Source: Caldilineales bacterium | GTDB taxonomy: Bacteria; Chloroflexota; Anaerolineae; J102 | Reading direction: 5' to 3' | Length of the DNA: 51,385 nt | NCBI GenBank assembly: GCA_019695115.1 | Contig: JAIBAP010000042.1 | Span: 1 to 51,385, forward strand | In this document: one piece after another, positions 17,687-25,690 of the stretch | How positions within the stretch are numbered: position 1 is the first letter of the stretch | Layout of the letters: every line of letters begins with the position of its first letter | The notes under the pieces: generated by a model | What the model was told of the DNA's origin: nothing | Seen by the model: the letters and a program-made list of their open reading frames with translations, nothing else | Database searches by the model: none | Position numbers and translations under genes: made by a program

Positions 17687-18985
17687 GTGTCCCCTGCCGT
17701 TCATCGCACCCTCAAGCTCCGCACCCGACTGCCGCTGTATCTCCTGGCCGTGTTGGTTGGGCTGCAGATCCTCGCGCCCGACCGCGCCTGGACCTATCTG
17801 CTGGGCGGCCTGGCGGCGCTGGTGGGGTTCAGCTATCTGTGGGCCTACGATGTCCTCACCGGTGTGCGGATCGAACGCCTCAGCCAGGGCATGTGGGTGG
17901 TGGCCGGCGACCGGCTGATCGAACGCTGGTCGCTGTTCAACGCCGGCGCCCTGCCGCTGCTGTGGGCCACCGTGCGCGACCATTCCAACATCCCCGGCTA
18001 CCGCATCGACCGCGCCGTGGCCGCCGGCAGCCGCGTCGGTTACACCTGGGAGACGGAAGGCGTCTGCGCCCACCGTGGGGTCTTCACCCTGGGGCCGTGG
18101 TCAGTCTCTTGCGGCGACCCCCTGGGGCTGTTCGAGGTCGAGATCGCCTTTCCCGAAGTCCGCACCCTGCTCGTCTACCCGCGCGTCATGCGTCTGCCCG
18201 AGATCGAACTGCCTCGCGGTAGCGCCGGCGGCGCCTCGCGACAGCCGCGCCCCACCCAGGCCGCCACCCTGCTGGCCAGCCATGTGCGGCCCTACATCCC
18301 TGGCGACAGCCTGCGCCTGATCCACTGGCGCAAGAGCGCCCAGCAGGGCCGCTTCATGGTGCGGCAATTCGACCTGGAGCCGGCCGGCGATCTCTGGATC
18401 CTGCTCGATCTGGACGCCGCCGTCCAGGCCGGCCAGGGGGCCGAGAGCACGGTCGAGTATGGCATCATCCTGGCGGCGTCGTTGGCGGCCCGCCACCTGG
18501 CCGAGAACCGCGGCGTGGGGCTGATCGCCTTTGGTCGCGAACTGGCCCTGACGCCGCCGCAGCCCGGCCAGGCCCAGCTGTGGCCGCTCTTGCAAGCCCT
18601 GGCCCGCCTGGAACCGGGCGACGAGTGGCCCCTGCCGCGTGTGCTCGACCGCATTGGCCCCACCATCGGGCGCGGGCGCACCCTCATCGCCATCACTCCG
18701 TCGCTCGATCCGGCCTGGGTGGGCGAAATGCTCCGGCTCAAGCGCCGCGACATCGCCGCCGCCGCCTTGCTGGTGGACGCCGCCTCCTTTACGGCCCAGA
18801 CGCCATCCACCCCGCCCCAGCTTGCCGCCCTGTGCGATTTGCTGGCCGACCACGCCATCCCCGCCCATCTCATCGACCGCAGCTTCGTCTTCCGGCCGCT
18901 GATCCCGATCAAGCGCAAACGCACCGTTTACAAGACCCTGGGCACTGGGCGCGTCGTTGCCGTCGAAGTGGAGGAGGAAGTATGA
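17687..18985 (+). CDS. DUF58-domain membrane protein
   Basis: 432-residue protein with two N-terminal hydrophobic helices (about 15-60), a beta-rich middle part, and the DUF58 motif (YIPGDSLRLIHWRKSA, about residues 204-219, followed by MVRQFD) leading into a von Willebrand A-like domain. DUF58 proteins usually accompany a MoxR ATPase and a transglutaminase membrane protein; the latter follows with a 4-bp ATGA overlap, the MoxR partner is absent here. Start is GTG at 17687 (leaderless promoter geometry). Function unknown in detail; probably envelope-associated. Confidence 0.88.
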   Translation: MSPAVHRTLKLRTRLPLYLLAVLVGLQILAPDRAWTYLLGGLAALVGFSYLWAYDVLTGVRIERLSQGMWVVAGDRLIERWSLFNAGALPLLWATVRDHSNIPGYRIDRAVAAGSRVGYTWETEGVCAHRGVFTLGPWSVSCGDPLGLFEVEIAFPEVRTLLVYPRVMRLPEIELPRGSAGGASRQPRPTQAATLLASHVRPYIPGDSLRLIHWRKSAQQGRFMVRQFDLEPAGDLWILLDLDAAVQAGQGAESTVEYGIILAASLAARHLAENRGVGLIAFGRELALTPPQPGQAQLWPLLQALARLEPGDEWPLPRVLDRIGPTIGRGRTLIAITPSLDPAWVGEMLRLKRRDIAAAALLVDAASFTAQTPSTPPQLAALCDLLADHAIPAHLIDRSFVFRPLIPIKRKRTVYKTLGTGRVVAVEVEEEV

Positions 18986-21303
18986 GCGAAAGCCCCCTGC
19001 TCGTGCGCCTGCTCCGTTTCCTCTCCCTGCGTCTGGCCCCGGCCGAAGGCTGGCTGAGCGCGCTCGGCCTCGCCATCGCCCTGCTGTCCCTGGCCCTGGG
19101 CATCGATCAGGCTCGCTGGACCCCAGGCGCGCCCCCCTCCTACGGCGTCGCTTTCGCCGCCGGTCTGCTCGGCCTCCTGCTGGCCAAAAGGGTGCGTCGC
19201 GGTCGCCTGGCGGTTCTGCTCGGCGCCGTCCTCGGCCTCGTCTTCTGCGTCTTCACCGCCGCCCGCGCCTGGCCGACGTTGGCGGTGTGGTGGAGCAACC
19301 TGGTCTTCGCCTTCACCTGGCTGCAAGACCGCCGGGCCGAGTTGAACGGCATCCCCCTGGGGCTGTGGGTGGGCGAGCACCTGGGCCGCTGGCTGGGGAT
19401 GATGGCAGCCTGGTGGCAGGCGATCCTGGCCGGGCAGCGGGCGGTCGCCAAAGAACCCCTGGCCTTTTTCGTCTACCTGGCGGCCTGGGCCGTATCGGCC
19501 TGGGCCGGATGGACGGCCTACCGCCGCCACCGCGCCTTCGTCGCCCTGACCCCGGCCGGTGTGCTGCTGGCGGCTACCATCTACTACGCCTTTGGCGGGG
19601 TCGAGTGGCTGCTGCCCTTCATGGCCGGGCTGCTGATCCTGGCCGTGGCCCTGCGCCAGCACACCCTGCACGAGCAATGGCAGCGGGAGGGTGTGGATTT
19701 CTCGCCCGAGATCCGCCTCGAAGCCTCGCTCTACGGCCTCGTGCTGGCGGCCGGGGTGGTGGCGGCCATGCCTCTGCTCCCCAATATCGACCTGGCCGCC
19801 CTGGCCGCCGACATCCGCCAGGCCGTCAGTGGCCCGGCCGTCGCCGCCGAAGACCAGGTGCAGGCCATCTTCCCCGCCCTCGACCGCCCCCGCCCCCAGG
19901 CCCCCACCCGCCCGACCGCCCAGACCGGCGGCCTGCCACGCCTTCATCTCCTGGGCAGCGGGCCGGAGTTGGCGGAACGGCCGGTGATGACCGTGCGCAC
20001 GAGCGACCCCGACCCGGTCGCCCAGGCCGCTAACTACCGCTGGCGAGCCTTCACCTACGCGGTCTACAACGGTCGCGGCTGGGAGAACCCCGAAACCGCC
20101 TTCGACCAGCGTTTCGGCCCCGGCGAAGTCTGGCTGGCCCACCCACCCGCCGCCCGCCGCCCACTCCGGCAGATCGTCGCCTTCGCGACCGGGGCGACAG
20201 ACGGTTGGCTCTATGCCGCTGGCGAGATGATCGCCGCCGACCGCTCCTACATCGCCTATCTGCGCCAGCCCGACGACGCCATCGGCCTGGAGGCGGACGC
20301 GACCGCCTACATCGCCCTCTCGCAGATCCCTGCCGTCTCGGAGCAACAACTGCGCGCCTCGCCGCCGCCGCCCACCGGCACGATCGCCGCCGCCTATCTC
20401 GACCTGCCCCCGGCCGTCCCCGACCGCGTCCGCCAACTCGCCCAGACGGCCACGGCCGGCGCCGCCACCGCCTACGACCAGGCCCGCATGTTGGAAGCCT
20501 ACCTGCGCCGCTTCCCCTACGACCTGGACATCTCCGAGCCGCCGGCGGGCGTGGATGTGGCTGATTACTTCCTCTTCGATTTGCAGCGCGGCTACTGCGA
20601 CTACTATGCTACGGCCTTCGTGGTCATGGCCCGCAGCCTGGGCTTGCCGGCGCGGCTGGCCATCGGCTATGCCGCCGGCCACTACGACCACCCCAGCCAC
20701 AGCTTCCTGGTCAGCGAGGCCCAGGCCCATTCCTGGCCCGAAGTCTACTTCGCTGCCCCCGATGGCGGTTCCTACGGCTGGATCCCGTTCGAGCCGACGG
20801 CGGCGCAACCGTCGTTCGTCTATGCGGCCGGCAACGACGACCAGGCGGCAGCGAGCTTATCCGCATTGGCCACCGACCTGGCCGCTCTGCGCCGTCGCGC
20901 CTGGCTGAACGCGGTCGTCCGTTGGAGCCTGCCGGTGCTGGCCGGGCTGAGCGCCTTCCTCCTGGTCAGTGCGGCCCGGCGCGAATGGCGCTTGCGCCGG
21001 CAGGCGGCCGATCCCTGGCAGTTGGCCTGGCTACGGCTGCAAGGCTGGGGATGGCGGTGGGGGGTGATCCCTGCCGTCTGGCTGACCCCGCGCGAATACG
21101 CCGCCCGCTGGCAGGGCTATCTTGCCAGCCAAATGGCCAGCCAGCCCACCGCCGCCGCCCTCGCCGCTCAGATCGACGCCCTGAGCCAGGCGGTCGAGCG
21201 CCGAACCTTCGCCCCGCCCACCCAGCGCCCGCCCGACCCCGCCGCAGCGCCCGCCTGGCGCCGCCTCCGCCGCCTGCTCTGGCAGCAGCGCCGGCGGGGA
21301 TGA
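18982..21303 (+). CDS. TgpA-like membrane transglutaminase protein
   Basis: 773-residue protein: about six transmembrane segments in residues 15-270, an extracytoplasmic transglutaminase core, one further helix near 640-665 and a cytoplasmic DUF4129-like tail (LTPREYAARW). The catalytic Cys is in GYCDYYATAF (about 538), His in AHSWPEVYF (about 584); the third position reads IPFEPT, with Glu where many relatives have Asp. Start ATG overlaps the DUF58 stop (ATGA), so the pair is translationally coupled. TgpA of Pseudomonas is essential for growth; the substrate is unknown. A heptad array begins directly after the stop. Confidence 0.9.
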   Translation: MSESPLLVRLLRFLSLRLAPAEGWLSALGLAIALLSLALGIDQARWTPGAPPSYGVAFAAGLLGLLLAKRVRRGRLAVLLGAVLGLVFCVFTAARAWPTLAVWWSNLVFAFTWLQDRRAELNGIPLGLWVGEHLGRWLGMMAAWWQAILAGQRAVAKEPLAFFVYLAAWAVSAWAGWTAYRRHRAFVALTPAGVLLAATIYYAFGGVEWLLPFMAGLLILAVALRQHTLHEQWQREGVDFSPEIRLEASLYGLVLAAGVVAAMPLLPNIDLAALAADIRQAVSGPAVAAEDQVQAIFPALDRPRPQAPTRPTAQTGGLPRLHLLGSGPELAERPVMTVRTSDPDPVAQAANYRWRAFTYAVYNGRGWENPETAFDQRFGPGEVWLAHPPAARRPLRQIVAFATGATDGWLYAAGEMIAADRSYIAYLRQPDDAIGLEADATAYIALSQIPAVSEQQLRASPPPPTGTIAAAYLDLPPAVPDRVRQLAQTATAGAATAYDQARMLEAYLRRFPYDLDISEPPAGVDVADYFLFDLQRGYCDYYATAFVVMARSLGLPARLAIGYAAGHYDHPSHSFLVSEAQAHSWPEVYFAAPDGGSYGWIPFEPTAAQPSFVYAAGNDDQAAASLSALATDLAALRRRAWLNAVVRWSLPVLAGLSAFLLVSAARREWRLRRQAADPWQLAWLRLQGWGWRWGVIPAVWLTPREYAARWQGYLASQMASQPTAAALAAQIDALSQAVERRTFAPPTQRPPDPAAAPAWRRLRRLLWQQRRRG

Positions 21304-21458
21304 GGTTCCGTGTTGCGTGTTCCGTACTGCGTGAGACGTGAAACGTGATGCGTGAAGCGTGAGCGCCTGCGACCTGCGACCTGTCACCTGCGCCCTGCCA
21401 CCTGCGACTTGCGACTTGCCACCTGCCACCTGCCACCTGCGACTTGCGACTTGCGACC
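21304..21458 (+). repeat. heptad arrays after transglutaminase gene
   Basis: Starting four bases after the stop: CCGTGTT, GCGTGTT, CCGTACT, GCGTGAG, ACGTGAA, ACGTGAT, GCGTGAA, GCGTGAG; then a change to CTGCGAC-type heptads (CTGCGAC, CTGTCAC, CTGCCAC, TTGCGAC) repeated about 13 times to 21458. It fills the whole gap up to the DUF4126 gene. Confidence 0.9.
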
Positions 21459-21466
21459 CGCCCCCC

Positions 21467-22018
21467 ATGAACATCTTCTCCGCCTTTGGCCTGGCCTCGG
21501 CTGCCGGCCTCAACGCCTACCTGCCCTTGCTCATCGTCGGCCTGCTCTCGCGCTACACCGACCTGCTCAACCTCGCCGCGCCCTGGGACACGCTCGAGAA
21601 CCCGTGGGTGTTGGCCGTGCTGGCCGTGCTGTTGCTGATCGAAATGACGGTGGACAAGATCCCCGCGGTGGACAGCCTCAACGACGGCATCCAGACCTTC
21701 GTGCGGCCGGCGGCGGGGGCCATCCTCTTTGCCGCCAGCGGCAGCATCGTCACCGACCTCAGCCCGGTGTTGGCCATGATCGCCGGCATCCTGGTGGCGG
21801 GCGGGGTGCACGGCGTCAAGGCGGCGGCGCGGCCGGTGGTGACGGCGACGACGGCCGGGCTGGGGAATCCGGTGGTGAGCGTAGTCGAAGACGTGGCTTC
21901 GGCGACAATCACGGTGCTTTCGATCCTCGTGCCCGCCCTGGCCGCCCTGACCCTGGCGCTCCTGCTCTTCCTGGTGCTGCGTCGGATCCGCCGCCGTTCC
22001 ACCGCCGACAGACCGTAG
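21467..22018 (+). CDS. DUF4126-family membrane protein
   Basis: 183-residue hydrophobic protein with four or five membrane helices. N-terminal MNIFSAFGLASAAGLNAYLP, the central VDKIPAVDSLND block and PVVSVVEDVASA are characteristic of DUF4126. ATG at 21467 is the true start; upstream in-frame codons are translated CTGCGAC heptads. No ribosome binding site is visible, only the repeat. Function unknown. It converges with the MFS gene, 17 bp apart. Confidence 0.85.
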   Translation: MNIFSAFGLASAAGLNAYLPLLIVGLLSRYTDLLNLAAPWDTLENPWVLAVLAVLLLIEMTVDKIPAVDSLNDGIQTFVRPAAGAILFAASGSIVTDLSPVLAMIAGILVAGGVHGVKAAARPVVTATTAGLGNPVVSVVEDVASATITVLSILVPALAALTLALLLFLVLRRIRRRSTADRP

Positions 22019-22035
22019 ACCCAAGTCATAAAAAC

Positions 22036-23238
22036 TCAGTGCGCGTCCGCGCGGTAGAAATCGCGCGGGAGGGCCAGGGCAAAGAGGCCGCCGATGACGG
22101 CCACCAGCGCCAGCCCCGGCAACACTGCCGCCAGCCCGATGCGGTCGCCCAGCCAGCCGGCCACGGCCGCGCCTACGGCTCCGCTGGCGAACATGAAGCC
22201 CAGCACCAGCCCCGAAGCCAGCCCCTGGCGGCCGGGCAGCATGGCCTGCGCCATCACCACGTTGATGCTGTGGCCGGCGGTCACGCACAGCCCGGCCAGG
22301 AACAGCAGCACATAGAAGGCCGGGCCGTGAGCGTCGAGGTAGAGCCAGACGAACGGCGCCGTCAGGAACATGCTGCCGATGACCACCTGCCAGCGCCCGA
22401 CCCGGTCGGCCAGGCTGCCGCCCACCACATTGCCGAAGGCGCCGCCGATGATGACCACCGACAGGGCCACGCCGTAGGCGGACGGCGACCAGCCCAGGTC
22501 TTGCAGGTGCTTGGGCAGGAAGGTGACGGTGGTGGATTGCACCGTCATGCGGGTGAAGAGCAGCATGGCAAAGAAGACCAGCGAGAGCCTGCCCAGGCGC
22601 AAGACCAGCGGCCGGGTCGCTGCGGGCGTGCGCTCGTGCTGGCGCCGGGGGAGGGGCCGCTGGCGCCACATCCACAGCCCGGTGAGCAGGGTGAGCAAGG
22701 CCAGGGCGAGGAGGCCGGCCGGGCCCCAGGCATCGACCAGCGACCCCGCCAGGCTGGGTCCCACCCCCGACCCCATCTGCCCGAAGAGGAAGAAGACGGC
22801 GGTGGCGGTCGTCGCCTGGGCCAGGGGCACGCGGCGGGCGTTGACCGCGCCTTCGGGATGGAAGGCGCCGGAGCCGAGGGCCGAGACGATCAGGAAGACG
22901 ATGGCCAGCCAGGGGTTGCGGCCAGAGACCAGGGCCGAGAGGGCGAAAAAGGCGGCGATCCACACCGCCCCGCCCGCAGCCAGGTAGTGGGGGCCGCGGC
23001 GGTCGCTCATCCAGCCGAAGATCGGTTGGGTGAGGGCGTTGGCGAAGGTGAAGCCGGTGGCAATGAGGCCGATGGCGGTGTTGCTGAGGCCCAGCGGCAG
23101 GCTGAGCCAGGCCAGCAGCAGCGAGACGCAGCTGGTGAGGACGTCGATGCTGGTGTGACCCAGGGCGTTGGCCAGATAGCGCCGGTCGCGCAAAAACGGC
23201 GGCAGCGAGATCGCCGCCAGGGGGCGGGCAGGGGTCAT
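22036..23238 (-). CDS. MFS transporter, fosmidomycin-resistance-like
   Basis: 400-residue major facilitator with 12 predicted helices, most like the Fsr group: LGHTSIDVLTSCVSLLLAW in helix 1, SDRRGPHYLAAGG between helices 2 and 3, HPEGAVNARR near 115 and GGSLADRVGRWQV in the second half. Likely proton-driven exporter of a small molecule; the substrate is unknown. The start overlaps the methyltransferase stop (ATGA), so these two are an operon. A longer frame upstream exists but is the methyltransferase's complementary frame. Confidence 0.87.
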   Translation of the reverse strand: MTPARPLAAISLPPFLRDRRYLANALGHTSIDVLTSCVSLLLAWLSLPLGLSNTAIGLIATGFTFANALTQPIFGWMSDRRGPHYLAAGGAVWIAAFFALSALVSGRNPWLAIVFLIVSALGSGAFHPEGAVNARRVPLAQATTATAVFFLFGQMGSGVGPSLAGSLVDAWGPAGLLALALLTLLTGLWMWRQRPLPRRQHERTPAATRPLVLRLGRLSLVFFAMLLFTRMTVQSTTVTFLPKHLQDLGWSPSAYGVALSVVIIGGAFGNVVGGSLADRVGRWQVVIGSMFLTAPFVWLYLDAHGPAFYVLLFLAGLCVTAGHSINVVMAQAMLPGRQGLASGLVLGFMFASGAVGAAVAGWLGDRIGLAAVLPGLALVAVIGGLFALALPRDFYRADAH

Positions 23239-24017
23239 GGGCGCGCGGCCCCCGTCTTTTCGGCCAGGATGACGCCTTCGTGCAGGCTGAAGGTGGTCTC
23301 GTCGCCGCTCCCCTGCGGGTCGAGGAAGTCCCGCGCCGGCCCCTGGCTGCCCCAGAGCATGTCGGTCAGCGTCGCCCGGTCGGCCGGCGGCACGCCCATG
23401 CGCTCCATCCAGGCGTGGAAGCCCATCGGTTTCAGCAGCCGCTCGCTGTGCAGTATGCTCAACCCCGCCTGCTGGCAGAACCCGACCAGCCCGGCCAGGG
23501 GATGCAGCCAGCCGTGCGAGGGGTCGCGCAGCTTCTCGAAGCGGTTGACAAAGGCGGCGGCTTCGGCCTCGTCCGGGCTGATGTTGTCTACCAGCACCAG
23601 CCTGCCGCCGGGCCTCAGCGTCCGCGCCCATTCGCCAATGGCCGCGGCCTGGTGCGGGAAATGGTGCAGGGCCACGCGGCAGGTGATCAGGTCGAAGGCG
23701 GCGGCGGGGAAGGGCAGGCGTTCGCCATCGCCCTGCACCCAGACGATGTTCTCGAGACTCTGGCTGCGGCCGAAGGCCCGCGCCGCCGCCAGCATGTCGA
23801 AGGTGAGGTCGAGGGCGATGACCTGGCGAGCGCGGCGGGCGATGGCCAGGGCCGAATGGCCGCCGCCGGGCGCGACATCGAGCGCCAGCCAACCGGGCTG
23901 TGGGTCGGCCAATTCGGCCAGGCGGCGCAGGCTGTCGCCGTGGGCATGGACGGCCGAGCGGACATAGGCTTCGGCGTGGGCGCCGAACTGTTGTTGGACG
24001 AGGGTGCTGGTTGCCAT
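23235..24017 (-). CDS. SAM-dependent methyltransferase (UbiE-like)
   Basis: 260-residue class I methyltransferase. SAM motif LDVAPGGGHSALAIA (about 45-59, with the unusual APGGG in place of GxGxG), acidic loop ALDLTF, post-I motif GDGERLPF and CRVALHHF, and LRPGGRLVLVDNISPDE. Acts on a small molecule, type unknown. Translationally coupled to the MFS gene, so the two could modify and export the same compound (inference). Confidence 0.88.
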   Translation of the reverse strand: MATSTLVQQQFGAHAEAYVRSAVHAHGDSLRRLAELADPQPGWLALDVAPGGGHSALAIARRARQVIALDLTFDMLAAARAFGRSQSLENIVWVQGDGERLPFPAAAFDLITCRVALHHFPHQAAAIGEWARTLRPGGRLVLVDNISPDEAEAAAFVNRFEKLRDPSHGWLHPLAGLVGFCQQAGLSILHSERLLKPMGFHAWMERMGVPPADRATLTDMLWGSQGPARDFLDPQGSGDETTFSLHEGVILAEKTGAARP

Positions 24018-24026
24018 CCCCGCAGT

Positions 24027-24419
24027 CTAGGCCAGGTGGGGCGCACTTGCCAAGTGCGTCGCGGCCTCTGTATCCATCTCCAGCCTGATCCCCTCCCGCT
24101 CGATGTTGCGGGCGAGCGGAAAGCCCTTCTCGCGCATGAATTGCCAGCGTTCCTGGTCGATGACGAAGAGGTTGAAGAGGACGTCGTATTCGAGCGAAAC
24201 GCGGACGCCCAGTCTCCAGATGGCGTCACGGATTGGGTTCGTCTCCTGCGCGACCACGACGGCAATGTCGATGTCCGAATCGATGGTGTCATCCCCGCGC
24301 GCCTTCGAGCCGAACAAGATCAGATCGAGGACGCCGAACTCAGGCCGCGCGACAAGGCCGTGGATGATGGCATTCACGGCCTGTTGTTCGTTGTCGGGCA
24401 ATCGCCACCAGGTGGTCAT
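24027..24419 (-). CDS. MNT-type nucleotidyltransferase
   Basis: 130-residue minimal nucleotidyltransferase with the polymerase-beta motif ILFGSKARGDD plus SDIDIAVVV (metal-binding Asp pair). MNT proteins are antitoxins that AMPylate HEPN RNase toxins. The upstream gene remnant (24416-24601) is the C-terminal end of such a HEPN protein and overlaps by ATGA. The last 12 residues (AATHLASAPHLA) are encoded by a degenerate copy of the 33-bp palindrome, so the native end has been replaced. Confidence 0.87.
   Translation of the reverse strand: MTTWWRLPDNEQQAVNAIIHGLVARPEFGVLDLILFGSKARGDDTIDSDIDIAVVVAQETNPIRDAIWRLGVRVSLEYDVLFNLFVIDQERWQFMREKGFPLARNIEREGIRLEMDTEAATHLASAPHLA
24034..24066. repeat. 33-bp palindromic element, degenerate copy in MNT gene
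   Basis: Core GCGCACTTGCCAAGTGCGTC is intact; the outer arms have diverged. It lies inside the coding end of the MNT gene and is translated as ATHLASAPHL, the same peptide the full copy encodes (ATHLASASHL) in this reading direction. Confidence 0.85.
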
Positions 24420-24601
24420 GCGTAGCCGTGTGCTTCGAGATAGTCAAGACTTTGTTCGACGAATTCCTGCGCCCGCGCCAACAGGCTGGCGACTTCGTCA
24501 TCATCGAGCGCCGTGAGGAGGTCGTAGTCGGCCGACTCCCTCGACTCCATGGCTTTGCCATAGGCGTCGCTCAAGCGTCGGTCAAAGGCCCCCGTCTTCG
24601 G
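24416..24601 (-). pseudogene. HEPN toxin, C-terminal remnant
   Basis: Open minus-strand frame of about 60 codons without a start, read from an in-frame TAG at 24602-24604. It contains LSDAYGKAMESRESADYDLL and ends QSLDYLEAHGYA, matching the last helices of UPF0332-type HEPN proteins (the ADYD motif is typical). Its stop overlaps the MNT start as in intact HEPN-MNT pairs. The N-terminal half is missing; the 33-bp palindrome lies at the breakpoint. The MNT antitoxin is therefore an orphan. Confidence 0.7.
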
Positions 24602-24692
24602 CTAGTAGGTGCGACGCACTTGCCAAGTGCGTCGCACCTGGAATCCACAACACCAGGTCATGCGTGCGAACGAAGATGGGAGATTGTTTCAT
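24582..24692 (-). pseudogene. Avd-like four-helix-bundle protein, N-terminal remnant
   Basis: ATG at 24692 gives MKQSPIFVRTHDLVLWI, like the N-terminus of four-helix-bundle/Avd proteins (PIF..TYDLLLW), seen with diversity-generating retroelements and in rRNA intervening sequences. After residue 17 the frame enters the 33-bp palindrome (GATHLASASHL) and stops soon after in the HEPN remnant. It is too short to work. Identity rests on a 17-residue match made from memory. Confidence 0.5.
24607..24639. repeat. 33-bp palindromic element, copy 2
   Basis: Identical to the copy at 14676-14708. It sits exactly at the junction between the HEPN C-terminal remnant and the Avd-like N-terminal remnant, so it marks, or caused, the deletion that joined them. 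Confidence 0.93.
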
Positions 24693-24719
24693 GGGGCAAT
24701 TCTGTCGGGCAATTCCGTC

Positions 24720-25003
24720 TCGTAGGGGCGAGGTCTCCTCGCCCTGGGCGTGGGGAGGGGGGCGTGGGGAGGGGGGCGTGGGGACCACGCCCCTACGACG
24801 GGGGGGCGTGGGGAGGCGGGCGTGGGGACCACGCCCCTACGACGGGGGGAGCGTGGAGAGGGGGGCGTGGGGAGGGGGGCGTGGGGACCACGCCCCTACG
24901 ACGGGGGGGGCGTGGAGAGGGGGGCGTGGGGACCACGCCCCTACGACGGGGGGAGCGTGGAGAGGGGGGCGTGGGGACCACGCCCCTACGACGGGGGGAG
25001 TGG
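24720..25003. repeat. GC-rich hairpin array (CCACGCCCCTAC units)
   Basis: Five copies of a hairpin with arms GGGGCGTGG and CCACGCCCC and a 3-base loop, each followed by TACGACGGGG, separated by GGGGCGTGGGGA/GGGAGCGTGGAGA spacers. An initial variant hairpin (GGGCGAGG TCT CCTCGCCC) is at 24725-24743. A similar GTAGGGGCG motif is, from memory, widespread between genes in cyanobacteria and Chloroflexota. The array truncates the gene at 25517. Confidence 0.9.
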
Positions 25004-25517
25004 ACGGCGCGGCGATGCGCAGAAGCTTGACCGGCAGCCCTTCCATCAACCAGGCGATGCGAAAGGCGCTCAGCGGCTCCGCCCACAGGCTATCCTGCCT
25101 GAGCTGGCGCTCGATCTCGTCCACGAAGCGCAGCAGCGGTTCGCCCATCTGCCGCCATGCCTCCGGCCCCACCGTGGCTTCCACATAACGGCGCAGCTGC
25201 TGTGGGTCGGGCTGCCCGCCCACCAACAACTGCTCGACGACAGCGTTCAAGAACTGGCGGTGTTCGAGGATAGTGGCGTAGGGCCAGCCGGGTTGGGCTT
25301 CCAACTCGCGCAGGCCGGGCAGGGCGATCTCGGCCGCCTTCTGGACGATGGCGGCCAGGCGCTGCTCGCGGCCGGCCTGCTCCTTGCGCAACTCGGTGGC
25401 GGCGCTGTGCAAGGGGGCCGAGGCTGTGTCTTTCACCAGTTCGTAGCCCTGGTCGAAAGCTTTGACCAGAGCGAGATCGAGCAATTTGGCGAAAGCGAGC
25501 GTGGCTGAGGTGGGCAT
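24837..25517 (-). pseudogene. truncated unknown protein running into the GC-rich array
   Basis: ATG at 25517 with AAGGAG six bases upstream. Residues 1-170 look like a real, mostly helical domain (LAFAKLLDLALVKAFDQG, LPGLRELEAQPGWPYATI, PEAWRQMGEPLLRFVDEIE) that I do not recognise; N-terminal domains of large STAND/NACHT NTPases in these bacteria have a similar look. From about residue 171 the frame is translated repeat (VVGAWSPRPP repeated) up to a chance stop. The rest of the gene seems to have been lost when the array expanded. It may still be translated into a chimeric product. Confidence 0.6.
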
Positions 25518-25534
25518 GGGGTCTCCTTCGCTGT

Positions 25535-25562
25535 CAGGTGCGATTTCAGGTGCGTCGCACCT
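25535..25562. repeat. 33-bp palindromic element, collapsed copy
   Basis: AGGTGCGA, then TTTC, then AGGTGCGTCGCACCT: outer arms of the element are kept while the centre has been replaced. Located upstream of the truncated gene at 25517. Confidence 0.65.
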
Positions 25563-25612
25563 AAAGTTACCCTGGACAAACGCAGCTTGTCAATCGCCGC
25601 CCAGCCAGACGA

Positions 25613-25690
25613 ATTCTCCGAATTTGCACTAATTCGGAGAATGAACTCTCCGAATTTGCACTAATTCGGAGAATAACCTAGACTACGGCC
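25613..25690 (+). promoter_or_regulatory. twin palindromes and leaderless promoter of DUF4143 ATPase
   Basis: Two copies, 32 bp apart, of the inverted repeat CTCCGAATT-TGCACT-AATTCGGAG (12-bp arms in copy 1 at 25613-25642, 10-bp arms in copy 2 at 25647-25672). The loop of copy 2 is part of TTGCAC (25656-25661), which with a 17-bp spacer and TAGACT (25679-25684) makes a promoter six bases from the ATG. A protein bound to copy 2 would cover the -35 box, so this looks like an autoregulatory operator on a leaderless gene. Confidence 0.65.

Noticed and set aside
18580-21303. 907-residue form of the transglutaminase protein
   Set aside because: The first 134 residues are an out-of-frame reading of the DUF58 gene; ATG at 18982 overlaps its stop and fits the membrane start.
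22036-23892. 618-residue protein ending in the MFS transporter
   Set aside because: The first about 218 residues are an antisense-type frame over the methyltransferase gene; the true MFS start at 23238 overlaps the methyltransferase stop in the usual ATGA manner.
24750-25508. Plus-strand 252-residue frame through the GC-rich array
   Set aside because: It is translated repeat (GGRGDHAPTTGG) followed by the antisense of the truncated minus-strand gene, which has a proper ribosome binding site.
24027-25517. Diversity-generating retroelement
   Set aside because: Only a 17-residue Avd-like start is present; no reverse transcriptase or template/variable repeat is seen.
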